The notes beneath the pieces were generated by a model. That model saw only the letters and a list, made by a program, of their open reading frames with translations. It was not told the origin of the DNA and ran no database searches. 13,243 bases of DNA from Methanobacteriota archaeon. Lineage in GTDB: Archaea > Halobacteriota > Methanosarcinia > Methanosarcinales > Methanosarcinaceae. The stretch spans positions 1 through 13,243 of the forward strand of contig JAUPKV010000492.1 in NCBI GenBank assembly GCA_030837265.1. Direction: 5' to 3'. Of the stretch, positions 6,810 through 13,243 are shown one piece after another. Positions within the stretch are counted from its first letter, which is position 1, and each line of letters begins with the position of its first letter. Position numbers and translations under genes: made by a program.

Positions 6810-7185
6810 TCAAGAGGACCAATTTAAAAGACATTATGATCCATAGATGGCATGTATATACTACTGGCTTGTCAAATAGTGAAAAAACACTTTTTACATG
6901 CTGTCAATATTTATTCTCTTTTTTACCAGGCTGCTTTTATTTATTAATGTCTTAATTATTTGATATTATATGATTGGACTACTATTAAACGAAGTCACTT
7001 ATATATGAGTTCAGAAGGAGCTCATTATCTATTTCTTAGCAATATGAATCAGGCAAAGTTTGGGACACCAGTCTGCTGACTGGCTAAGCTGTCAGCCAAC
7101 TTTCTTGCTCTACGTTAATTTATATGTCCAATCTGTGAGGAAGTAAACGAATTATTTAGGAACTTGAATATAGGGGTGGTGGAAG
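6810..7185 (+). promoter_or_regulatory. Promoter and leader region of the zinc-ribbon/transglutaminase-like gene
   Basis: A TATA-like box CTTATATATG (6998-7007) predicts transcription start near 7028 and a leader of about 160 nt. The leader contains overlapping hairpins: CCAGTC-TGCT-GACTGG (7068-7083) and, competing for the same bases, GCTGAC (7075-7080) with GTCAGC (7091-7096), or TGGCT (7081-7085) with AGCCA (7094-7098). A tiny 11-codon frame (ATG 7044 to TGA 7077-7079) ends inside the first hairpin but has no adjacent ribosome binding site. GGGGTGG at 7173-7179 is the likely ribosome binding site of the gene. 6810-6995 shows nothing beyond AT-rich DNA. Confidence 0.45.
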
Positions 7186-8181
7186 ATATTCTGTAGTAAG
7201 TGCGGACTGAAAGCGGATCCTGAAGACATATATTGTTCAGGATGCGGGGAAAAAATCAAAAACAAATATGGGAATGAGGCATCTGTATCCGAAGCTGGAC
7301 AATATGAAACCGCCATTCCCACCCCGGCAGAATCCGGATTTTTAGAGATAATCAATTGTTCGCACAGGCAGGATAAATTTGCCCGATTTTCGCTTCCAAA
7401 AAATACGGCAATCCTGGCCCTGGTTTGTTTTTTCGGATGCTTGTGTATCGTAAGTTTTACTTATGTTCTGGTCTCTGATCAGCTTCTTTATGGAATTGAC
7501 CCACATGATGAGAACCGGAAGGGAAGAAACACTCAGGTTTGTGAACAAATAGCAACAGAATATTACAGGAGCCATACTTATGATGAAAATGATATTTACG
7601 ACTGCGACAATATGGCTCAGGACGTCTGGAATATGCTAAAGGCTAAAGGGATTAATGCAAGAATAGCTGTAGGTGATTTTAAGCCAGGAAATAAAAGCAG
7701 AATCGAGGATAATAAATCTGTTCGCATTACTCAGGACTCAGGGAATTCCGGATTAGTTAATACTTACGATTATAGCTGCAAAGAGACTGGTCAGCTGAAC
7801 TCTAAAATGATTGACAATTTAACACACTCGTGGGTTCTGGCAGAGGTCTCGCCAGGTAATTGGTTAGCTGTCGAGTGTACAGGCGGATATGTCGTCCGCA
7901 GTGAAGAGGACGCGAAATACTATAGTGGACTGACCTTTTCTAATCCCAGGAATTATAGAAGTTTCCTTGATCTTTATAGTAACTGGAAAAAACAGATCAA
8001 AGATTATGAAAACGAGCTCTCCAACTTTAATAAACTTCGGGTTAGATATGATAATGCAAACTATTCCGATCAGGTAGCTACGAAAAAGATCATTGAAACG
8101 GAGGAAGAAAGGCTCCGAGGAAAAGAAGAAGCTTTCAAGAGAACAGACTCTGAAATTCAGGCATTACTTAATTATGGATAA
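7186..8181 (+). CDS. Zinc-ribbon / transmembrane / transglutaminase-like protein, apparent ATA start
   Basis: Read from ATA at 7186, the frame gives a 331-residue protein. Its N-terminus matches the common zinc-ribbon opening: (M)FCSKCG, then YCSGCGEK, with cysteines 3, 6, 17 and 20. A linker leads to one hydrophobic segment (about 74-96), then an outer domain with a transglutaminase/papain-like triad order: Cys140 in YDCDNMAQ, His214 in THSWVLAEV, and an acidic residue Glu230 in LAVECTGG, where the family usually has Asp. The last 75 residues are a charged coiled-coil-like region. Neither ATG, GTG nor TTG occurs in frame between the TAG at 7171 and TTG 7441, which would delete the zinc ribbon and cut the membrane segment. 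GGGGTGG at 7173-7179 is well placed for ATA 7186. Function is unknown; a surface-facing peptidase-like or ligand-binding role is inference. The start may be a point mutation or sequencing error. Confidence 0.7.
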   Translation: MFCSKCGLKADPEDIYCSGCGEKIKNKYGNEASVSEAGQYETAIPTPAESGFLEIINCSHRQDKFARFSLPKNTAILALVCFFGCLCIVSFTYVLVSDQLLYGIDPHDENRKGRNTQVCEQIATEYYRSHTYDENDIYDCDNMAQDVWNMLKAKGINARIAVGDFKPGNKSRIEDNKSVRITQDSGNSGLVNTYDYSCKETGQLNSKMIDNLTHSWVLAEVSPGNWLAVECTGGYVVRSEEDAKYYSGLTFSNPRNYRSFLDLYSNWKKQIKDYENELSNFNKLRVRYDNANYSDQVATKKIIETEEERLRGKEEAFKRTDSEIQALLNYG

Positions 8182-8236
8182 AGGGGCTATAGAACTAAAT
8201 ATTGTATTTCAGGATTAAGCTTTAGTAAACATCCAG

Positions 8237-8506
8237 TCATTTTAGGTCAACCATTCTCAGATGGTTGTTTTGCAAATAGTACTTAATGGCTTCTGACCTG
8301 CCAGATCGGCAATAATTCATCTCTCTTTTAAAGTAAACGACATGCATACTCCCTACATTACCGCATCCGACCATTTTCCATCCGTTTTTTCCTAAGTCCT
8401 CAAAGGCAGATCCACAATGATTTAAATCTATTGGAATTAGTTGACCGTTTGAGAAAGTAATTTCACCACTTTCATAACTTAAATGACAGTATTCAAATTT
8501 TTTCAT
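8237..8506 (-). CDS. Small DUF4177-like protein
   Basis: The 89-residue protein begins MKKFEYCHL and contains FEDLGKNGWKMVG followed by VVYFKRE, the pattern of the small DUF4177 family (a K/W-E-Y opening strand, LNxLGxxGWELV, then a final strand ending in KR). Members are short beta-rich proteins of unknown function. About 25 extra residues follow the domain (YCRSGRSEAIKYYLQ). ATG 8506 is preceded on the minus strand by AGGAAGT, a reasonable ribosome binding site; another ATG four bases upstream is out of frame. It converges with the transglutaminase-like gene and leaves 55 nt between them. No signal peptide or membrane segment is seen. Confidence 0.65.
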   Translation of the reverse strand: MKKFEYCHLSYESGEITFSNGQLIPIDLNHCGSAFEDLGKNGWKMVGCGNVGSMHVVYFKREMNYCRSGRSEAIKYYLQNNHLRMVDLK

Positions 8507-8964
8507 TCATAATACTTCCTGATAATTTGTAATCTTTTTGGTTCACTTCCTGGGATAATATATAATTAATATTTGAAGTTTTTTAAAGTAATATTCATTT
8601 TAGATATTTATAATATACTTAATTAAAAAATTACATTTTATGTATTTTTCAAACCCAAATCAATAAATATTTTTAATTTTTTGCCCATTTATCGCCTTTG
8701 ATGTATATAAGAAGGATAACTTTTGCAAATGGAAGATAAACAATTGATCTTTTATAATTTTTCAAGTAAGTTATAAATAATAAAAATTACTATTGTTTTA
8801 TTGCATCCTAAGAAATCTTAGATAGCTAATACAATAGGAAAAACACCTACAGCTTAAAGAAGGCCATTAAATCAAAAATAAAAAAAGTAATTGCTCACTT
8901 AAGCAGAATAAATGAAAAGATATAACCTACTTTTAAACGTTTGGGTAATCGAGTGAGGGATAAT
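8507..8964. other. AT-rich intergenic region (458 nt) between divergent small genes
   Basis: No convincing gene is seen. TATA-like boxes occur at 8704-8710 (TATATAA) and 8771-8780 (TTATAAATAA) in the plus direction. CTAAGA-AA-TCTTAG (8808-8821) is a near-perfect short dyad. A 14-codon frame from ATG 8912 to TGA 8954-8956 (MKRYNLLLNVWVIE) ends within the GTGAGGGA ribosome binding site of the next gene, but it has no ribosome binding site of its own. Confidence 0.5.
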
Positions 8965-9345
8965 ATGGAAAAAGAAGAAGCAAGAGCAAAAATGCATAAA
9001 ATAATCGATGAAAATTTCGAAGAAATGTGGAATCGTTATACAACGATTAAGATCCATATCGATAAACAGGGACAGGACATGATTACTAATCTAAAAAAAG
9101 GCGACAGGTTCAATGCTAAAAGAAATTTCAATAACCTCAACACGATTGAAAAGGATTTAATTAATTTACCTGAATCACTATCACATGATTTGGGTATTTT
9201 GCGAAGTGACTTGAGAAATTTGTGTAATTATCAACGAGATCGACGTCATGGTTTAGATAGAACAGATAAAAAATTCACATCCAGAAAACCAATCCTTTTA
9301 AAATCACAAGGCACAAGATACGGTTCAAACCCGACTAAGTATTAA
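8965..9345 (+). CDS. Hypothetical helical basic protein
   Basis: I do not recognise this 126-residue protein. It is almost entirely charged and probably helical (MEKEEARAKMHKIIDENFEEMW, with later LNTIEKDLINLPESL), rich in Lys, Arg, Asp and Asn, and ends in a basic, likely disordered tail (RRHGLDRTDKKFTSRKP onward). No signal peptide, membrane segment or zinc site is visible. The frame opens at a TTG (8941), but ATG 8965 has a good ribosome binding site, GTGAGGGA at 8953-8960, and is preferred. The composition would fit a four-helix or nucleic-acid-associated protein, but that is a guess. It sits in the gene-poor stretch with other small orphan genes. Confidence 0.6.
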   Translation: MEKEEARAKMHKIIDENFEEMWNRYTTIKIHIDKQGQDMITNLKKGDRFNAKRNFNNLNTIEKDLINLPESLSHDLGILRSDLRNLCNYQRDRRHGLDRTDKKFTSRKPILLKSQGTRYGSNPTKY

Positions 9346-9417
9346 AAAACAAACCAAAAAAATAAACCAAAAACAAACCAAAAAAACAAACTAAAAAACA
9401 AACCAAAAAAATAAAAA
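9344..9417. repeat. A-rich tandem repeat, period 24-25 bp
   Basis: ACAAACC followed by seven A residues recurs at 9349, 9373 and 9398, with shorter AAACCAAAA or AAACTAAAA units between. The tract begins within the stop codon of the preceding gene. It is probably replication slippage. As RNA it would be A-rich on the plus strand and T-rich on the minus strand, so it could end transcripts of the minus-strand gene. Confidence 0.75.
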
Positions 9418-9507
9418 TCATATTCAGTTTAAAATACCCCGAGGCTGAATGAAAGATTTGCGAATGACCTGAAGATAAGTTATCTAATCTCTCGTTTATT
9501 CTATTGC

Positions 9508-9705
9508 TCAACAGCGTTTTGTTTTGCAAAATTCCATTATGACATCGTTAGAACTAATATATTTCCTTTCCGGGATATTTTTAAGATCTTCTATTATTTG
9601 ATAGCTGATTCCATGCTTTATTGCTTGCTGAATAATCTGCTCTTTAGTCAAGGGGAAGTGTATATTTTTTAAGACATCAAGAATTTCAGCACAACTAACT
9701 TCCAT
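9508..9705 (-). CDS. Small DUF2795-like protein
   Basis: The 65-residue protein matches the short helical DUF2795 pattern: EILDVLKNIHFPLTKEQIIQQA, then a helix, then LKNIPERKYISSNDVI. In related proteins this is F-P-A-T-K-E-x-L and L-P-D-R-x-Y-x-S-x-x-D. The domain's function is not established. The frame could start at ATG 9720, but GGGAG formed by the first codons lies 8 nt before the second ATG (9703-9705), whereas the upstream ATG has no ribosome binding site, so 9705 is preferred. It is isolated on the minus strand, with the A-rich repeat and the hypothetical helical protein downstream. Confidence 0.65.
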   Translation of the reverse strand: MEVSCAEILDVLKNIHFPLTKEQIIQQAIKHGISYQIIEDLKNIPERKYISSNDVIMEFCKTKRC

Positions 9706-10273
9706 TTGATTTTCTCCCATCTGGTTTTATTTGCCTTATGATTAGAAAGAAGTATAATAGCAGAATTTGAGTCCTAATCCTCTGGATAATCGGTTCAAAC
9801 CAGGATTAAGAGGAAATCCCATCACTCTTACTTCGATAATTATACAAACTTTATTATATTAATACTTCTATGTGAAAGATGTAATCTATTTAAAAGGCGT
9901 AATGGGATTGAATATTGTAATGTAATAAAAATGAAGTTGCAGTAACGTTTTAATTTGAAGATATTATTTATTCCATGTTATTTTCATCCGGAGACGGTTC
10001 AGGATAAAACAATAATTCGGAAAGTTTCGATATTAATTTATATCCCTAATTTGAATTCATATGTTAGATTTTGATGAGGTGCGTACAGTATAAATTTAGC
10101 ATATTTCTTATATATTTTAATGGCGTATGATAAAAGAGTTACCCACTTTTTGAATACTACATTTGAAAAGATGAATAAAACTCATTTGAAGCTTTATTGA
10201 CTCTATCATTATATTTATGTACCCGGTTGAGCGGTATTTTATATACCTATGCACACAATGAGGGGGAAAGATT
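9706..10273. other. AT-rich intergenic region with histidine kinase promoter
   Basis: No gene is recognised. An inverted repeat TAATCCT/AGGATTA (9775-9781 and 9802-9808) lies upstream of the minus-strand DUF2795-like gene. For the plus-strand kinase, two TATA-like boxes occur: ATTATATTTATG near 10208-10219, which gives a short leader containing the ribosome binding site, and TTTTATATA at 10237-10245, which would start transcription almost at the coding region. GAGGGGG at 10260-10266 is the ribosome binding site. Confidence 0.45.
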
Positions 10274-11611
10274 TTGGAAACAGAAATTAATGAAATCTCT
10301 GAACTTTTTTCAAGTATTCCGCAGGGCCCCCAGATCTCTGCAGTATATAACGATCTCGAAGAATTGACAGAACTGCTTGCTTTTTACTATGAGCAAGGAA
10401 TAAAAAGGGGAGATTACTGCTCATTTAATTCCCCGCAGGAAATGGATGCTGAACAAGTAGAAAACAAACTCAAAAAATTAGGAGTGGATGGCGAGAATTT
10501 AGTTATTTCTTCCCAATTGGTGCTTCAGCCAGCCAAAAAACTCCCCAAAAATGCTAATATTATCGCGTCAGCGATAAAAGAGCTTATTGAAGAAGGAACT
10601 GAAAAAGCTATTTCAGAAGGATTCTCCGGATTCAGAACCAATTTCGATCTTAAAAGATCAGGCAACTCTATAAAAACTTATATTGAGATGTGCCAAAAAA
10701 CAGCTGAAACGGCCAGTTTATTGAACAATAAAAATTTCACACTGCTCTGTACCATTCCTTTTGATGAACTTTCGTGTAGCTTATTACTTGAACTAATGGA
10801 AGACAAAGGAGTTCTTATTAAAAGAAAAGGAAAATGGAAATATCTGGGACAAATGGAGCAACAATCAGATTTGGAGAATACTCTTATCAAAGCTAAAAAA
10901 GATGCTGAAGCTGCAAACAGGATCAAGAACGAGTTCATTATGAATATCAGTCATGAACTCAGGATTCCCCTTAACTCAGTTATAGGTTTTTCCGACCTGT
11001 TGCTGGAAGGAGCTTTTGGACCCCTTAATACAAGACAATCAAAATATGTCAATAATATTTTCCTGAGCGGAGAGAACCTGCTGGAAATTATTGAAAATCT
11101 TCGTGATATCTCAAAACTTGAAGCCGGTGAGAAAACTCTCAATTATACAGAAGTTGATATTCTCAGCCTGTTAGGGGATGTTCGAATCAGTCTCCTCTCA
11201 TCGTCTTCGAATAAAAAAATTTCTGTAGAACTCAAAGTAGACTCCTCGATTGGGAATATAAAGGCTGACAAGGCAAAATTAAGGCAGATACTGTTTAACC
11301 TGATAAATAACGCTATCAAATTTACTCCTGATAATGGAAAAATTACTGTAAGTGCCTCCAAAAAGGAGGATAATCTCGAAATAAAAGTTTCGGATACAGG
11401 AACAGGGTTGTTGAAAAACTATTACGAAAAAATGTTTACACCTCTAGCAGAGGCAGACCCTTCCAAAGTCCTGGAATCCGGTGGAGCCGGACTCGGACTG
11501 TACATAGTCAAGAGCCTTATAGATATTCAGGAAGGGAAAATCTTTGTGGATTCTGAGGTTGGAAAAGGAAGTACCTTTACATTTACGATTCCTGTGTTAG
11601 ACAAAAAATAA
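10274..11611 (+). CDS. Cytoplasmic sensor histidine kinase, MEDS-HisKA-HATPase
   Basis: The 445-residue kinase has no membrane segment. Residues about 15-195 resemble the MEDS sensory domain of methanogens and methylotrophs: SAVYNDLEELTELLAFYYEQG, then GFRTNF and a late LLCTIPFDELS, where relatives have a YD-containing strand. A coiled linker joins the HisKA region with phospho-acceptor His227 in SHELRIPLNS. The ATPase domain has the N-box NLINNAIKF (Asn346), G1 DTGTG (from Asp374) and G2 GGAGLGLYIV (about 403-412). It should autophosphorylate on a cytosolic signal and pass phosphate to an unseen response regulator. The usual Thr or Asn four residues after the histidine is Ile231, which may remove phosphatase activity. 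The start is TTG 10274 with GAGGGGG 8-14 nt upstream; there is no ATG alternative. Confidence 0.93.
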   Translation: METEINEISELFSSIPQGPQISAVYNDLEELTELLAFYYEQGIKRGDYCSFNSPQEMDAEQVENKLKKLGVDGENLVISSQLVLQPAKKLPKNANIIASAIKELIEEGTEKAISEGFSGFRTNFDLKRSGNSIKTYIEMCQKTAETASLLNNKNFTLLCTIPFDELSCSLLLELMEDKGVLIKRKGKWKYLGQMEQQSDLENTLIKAKKDAEAANRIKNEFIMNISHELRIPLNSVIGFSDLLLEGAFGPLNTRQSKYVNNIFLSGENLLEIIENLRDISKLEAGEKTLNYTEVDILSLLGDVRISLLSSSSNKKISVELKVDSSIGNIKADKAKLRQILFNLINNAIKFTPDNGKITVSASKKEDNLEIKVSDTGTGLLKNYYEKMFTPLAEADPSKVLESGGAGLGLYIVKSLIDIQEGKIFVDSEVGKGSTFTFTIPVLDKK

Positions 11612-11646
11612 ATCGGATCTGAATGAAATCGAGTCTTATTTGGCTA

Positions 11647-11740
11647 CCAGTGTAAAAATTTGGAAGGATGCCTAGTCTGGCAAACTTGAGACAGAATAAG
11701 TCCCAAAAACTTGCCTTAACTATACATCCTTTTGCACTGG
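11647..11740. repeat. Nested inverted repeat between convergent genes
   Basis: The left arm at 11647-11670 (CCAGTGTAAAA, an 8-nt interruption, then AGGATG) pairs with the right arm at 11725-11740 (CATCCTTTTGCACTGG). Inside it, GGCAA (11679-11683) pairs with TTGCC (11711-11715). The element fills the gap between the kinase and the minus-strand surface-protein gene, so a bidirectional terminator is the simplest reading. A degenerate miniature mobile element or a structured RNA is possible. Confidence 0.55.
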
Positions 11741-11745
11741 ACAGA

Positions 11746-13002
11746 TTATTTTTTGCCCGGTTTTTTCTTTCTGTAAATTATTATTCCTCCGGCAACAATA
11801 ATAACGAGTAATAATCCTGCAATGATTATATTTGAGTAGTTGCCATTACTTTCCTTTATAGATTGAATATTAAGGTTGCTTACCATGTTTTCATGTTTGT
11901 TGATTCCATTGTTGTAGCTTGCCGAGAGAGTCAGGTTTACAGGCCCTGAGCTTTTATTTTTAATACTTGAGGAATTATCTTCTATTGCATTAAATTCAAT
12001 TGTAAAAAGCTCGTCCGAATTCATAGGTCCTATGAAGTATTCTGCAGGATAAAATCTCACCCCATTTGCCTCGGGTTTAATGCTTACCGAATTGAACTCG
12101 TTCGGATGAGTGTTTGCAACATCAAATTCAAGGGTAGCTCCGCCATTTACAAGTTTAAGCTCTTTTGAAGGAATTACTTTTATGTTTGAAGAATCGATCT
12201 CAAGAGGGATGTTTTTCCTGCTATTGTAATCAAAGGAATTACCCTCTATTTCGAGCTCAAGGTTGTGAGTCCCTTCTGTCGCATTCTCTGCAACTCTAAC
12301 ATTATAAGTTAGTTTGATACTATCTCCAGGACCCAGAATGCCCATATCATTATAAGGAGAATCAAGAACTGTAATTTCATCGGACAGAGTTTTTAAAGCT
12401 GCAGACTGGATTCTGGCGTTGGTATCATAGGTACTTCCATCAATAGTAACCGTAGGAGTAGTTGCAGTGTTGGTAAGAGTCACAGTGATAGTACCCCGAT
12501 CCCCCGGCATGAAAACCTCAGGGTCCGAGACAAGTTCTTTAAGTTCTACTGCACCTTTGCTGTTATAGGTTTCAGTACCTATTCTTATGTCAAATTTATT
12601 CTCGCTCCAGGGGGCAGCCTTATCTGGCCTTGTCCTGACCGTTAGGGTTCGTATACCTTTCTGAGCATTTTTGTCCATGAAAAGGTAGAACTCTTTAGTT
12701 GCAGTGCTTCCAGGATTAAGAACTCCTATATTTTTAAGTCCGTTTGCCTCGGAATCGAGAGAGAACGGATATTCGGGTACTATTGCAATGTCGACATCAT
12801 TGGCTTTATCCCCTCCGACGTTTTCAACCTGCAAGGTAAGGTTCAGATACTCTCCTATTTTTGCAGGATAGGGGTTTGTCTCGATTATGGTGATTTTAAG
12901 GCTGGCACTTCCTGTAGCTGCAGAAGCAGGTATTGAAGAAATAGAGGAAATTAAAAAAATTAAAAAAACAATGTGAATAACCTGATTTTTCTGTATAACC
13001 AT
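11746..13002 (-). CDS. Membrane-anchored CARDB/COG1361-type S-layer-related surface protein
   Basis: The 418-residue protein has an N-terminal signal peptide (hydrophobic HIVFLIFLISSISS, likely cut after ASA near residue 28) and a C-terminal membrane anchor (NIIIAGLLLVIIVAGGIIIY) with a short basic tail. Between them are about three beta-sandwich CARDB/COG1361-like domains: about 32-145 (YPAKIGEYLNLTLQVENVG), 150-270 (MPGDRGTITVTLTN) and 272-383. The protein is cysteine-free and rich in Asn-X-Ser/Thr sites, as expected for glycosylated archaeal surface proteins. It probably sits outside the cell, facing or within the S-layer. The minus-strand ribosome binding site AGGATGAT precedes ATG 13002. 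The ATPase gene ends 34 nt upstream, so this is likely the extracytoplasmic partner of an ABC system. Ligand unknown. Confidence 0.88.
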   Translation of the reverse strand: MVIQKNQVIHIVFLIFLISSISSIPASAATGSASLKITIIETNPYPAKIGEYLNLTLQVENVGGDKANDVDIAIVPEYPFSLDSEANGLKNIGVLNPGSTATKEFYLFMDKNAQKGIRTLTVRTRPDKAAPWSENKFDIRIGTETYNSKGAVELKELVSDPEVFMPGDRGTITVTLTNTATTPTVTIDGSTYDTNARIQSAALKTLSDEITVLDSPYNDMGILGPGDSIKLTYNVRVAENATEGTHNLELEIEGNSFDYNSRKNIPLEIDSSNIKVIPSKELKLVNGGATLEFDVANTHPNEFNSVSIKPEANGVRFYPAEYFIGPMNSDELFTIEFNAIEDNSSSIKNKSSGPVNLTLSASYNNGINKHENMVSNLNIQSIKESNGNYSNIIIAGLLLVIIVAGGIIIYRKKKPGKK

Positions 13003-13036
13003 TTTAACATCATCCTGATTACTTTGATTTCGAAAC

Positions 13037-13243
13037 TTAAGTATTAGGACTATTCTGAATAATTCCGTCTTTTACGAGCACTATCCTGTCAGCATACCTT
13101 GCAATTTCCGGATCGTGAGTAATCATAACAATTGTTCTACCGTCTTTATTGAGTCTTGTGAACATATTCAGGATCTCACACCCCGTTTTTGAATCCAGGT
13201 TTCCTGTGGGTTCGTCCGCAAGGATAATCGCAGGGTCATTGAT
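13037..13243 (-). CDS. ABC transporter ATP-binding protein, MacB/LolD type (5' truncated at window edge)
   Basis: The last 68 residues of an ABC ATPase are present. They include Walker B with the catalytic glutamate and D-loop (IILADEPTGNLDSKTG), then the H-loop histidine (TIVMITHDPEIARYADR) and the final strand (IVLVKDGII). LADEPTGNLDS is the signature of the MacB/LolD/FtsE-like group, which energises mechanotransmission or lipoprotein-release exporters with one or two permease subunits. Walker A and the LSGGQ signature lie beyond the window. The gene is transcribed toward the surface protein and should share its operon; the permease is not in view. Substrate unknown. Confidence 0.93.
   Translation of the reverse strand: MNDPAIILADEPTGNLDSKTGCEILNMFTRLNKDGRTIVMITHDPEIARYADRIVLVKDGIIQNSPNT

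Noticed and set aside
6539..6955. Protein-coding genes across the 48-bp repeat (several overlapping frames on both strands)
   Set aside because: The open frames come from the repeat length being a multiple of three; none has a ribosome binding site, and some overlap the thermosome coding end.
7171..7173. TAG read as pyrrolysine, extending the zinc-ribbon gene upstream
   Set aside because: An in-frame TGA at 7165-7167 lies two codons before it, so readthrough would add almost nothing and still give no start codon.
9335..9529. Small minus-strand membrane protein of repeated Phe/Leu/Cys/Val
   Set aside because: It is the translation of the A-rich minisatellite on the opposite strand, with no family resemblance.
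9771..9820. tRNA T-arm-like GGTTCAAACC
   Set aside because: No acceptor stem, D-arm or anticodon arm can be built around it.
10070..10140. C/D box guide RNA starting at TGATGA
   Set aside because: No matching box D CTGA with suitable spacing was found.

Overview
The window is from an archaeon, almost certainly a methanogen of the genus Methanosarcina or a very close relative. The evidence is an archaeal-type aspartyl-tRNA synthetase, a group II chaperonin (thermosome), a di-glycine ubiquitin-like modifier, a cytoplasmic histidine kinase with a MEDS-type sensor domain, and a CARDB/COG1361-type surface protein next to a MacB-type ABC ATPase. AT-rich intergenic DNA and GGTGA/AGGAGG ribosome binding sites also fit. 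The genus is inferred from gene content; no rRNA is present.

Layout. 1-302: tail of an unidentified gene overlapping a SAMP/ThiS-like modifier by 4 nt. 491-889 (minus): small winged-helix regulator. 890-1781: long AT-rich gap with a possible decayed coding remnant and a striking cluster of TTGACT half-sites just before a phosphoribosyltransferase that carries a winged-helix-like C-terminal extension (1782-2495). 2710-4769: aspS and rpiA, 26 nt apart and probably co-transcribed. 4990-6633: thermosome subunit, with an inverted repeat over its predicted transcription start.

6634-10273 looks like an accessory, low-density stretch. It holds a GC-rich 48-bp tandem hairpin repeat right after the thermosome stop, a zinc-ribbon/transmembrane/transglutaminase-like protein that seems to start at ATA, a DUF4177-like small protein, an unrecognised helical protein, an A-rich minisatellite, a DUF2795-like small protein, and several hundred bases of AT-rich DNA without recognisable genes.

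10274-11611: soluble MEDS-HisKA-HATPase histidine kinase with no response regulator in view. 11647-11740: nested inverted repeat between convergent genes. 11746-13243 (minus): 3' end of an ABC transporter ATPase followed after 34 nt by a membrane-anchored CARDB-type surface protein.

Functionally, the left half is housekeeping: rpiA makes ribose 5-phosphate, the precursor of the PRPP used by phosphoribosyltransferases; AspRS charges tRNA, with sequence signs of being non-discriminating; and the thermosome folds proteins. The right half concerns sensing and the cell surface. The most promising unexplained items are the TTGACT array paired with the phosphoribosyltransferase/winged-helix protein, and the zinc-ribbon transglutaminase-like protein with a non-canonical start.
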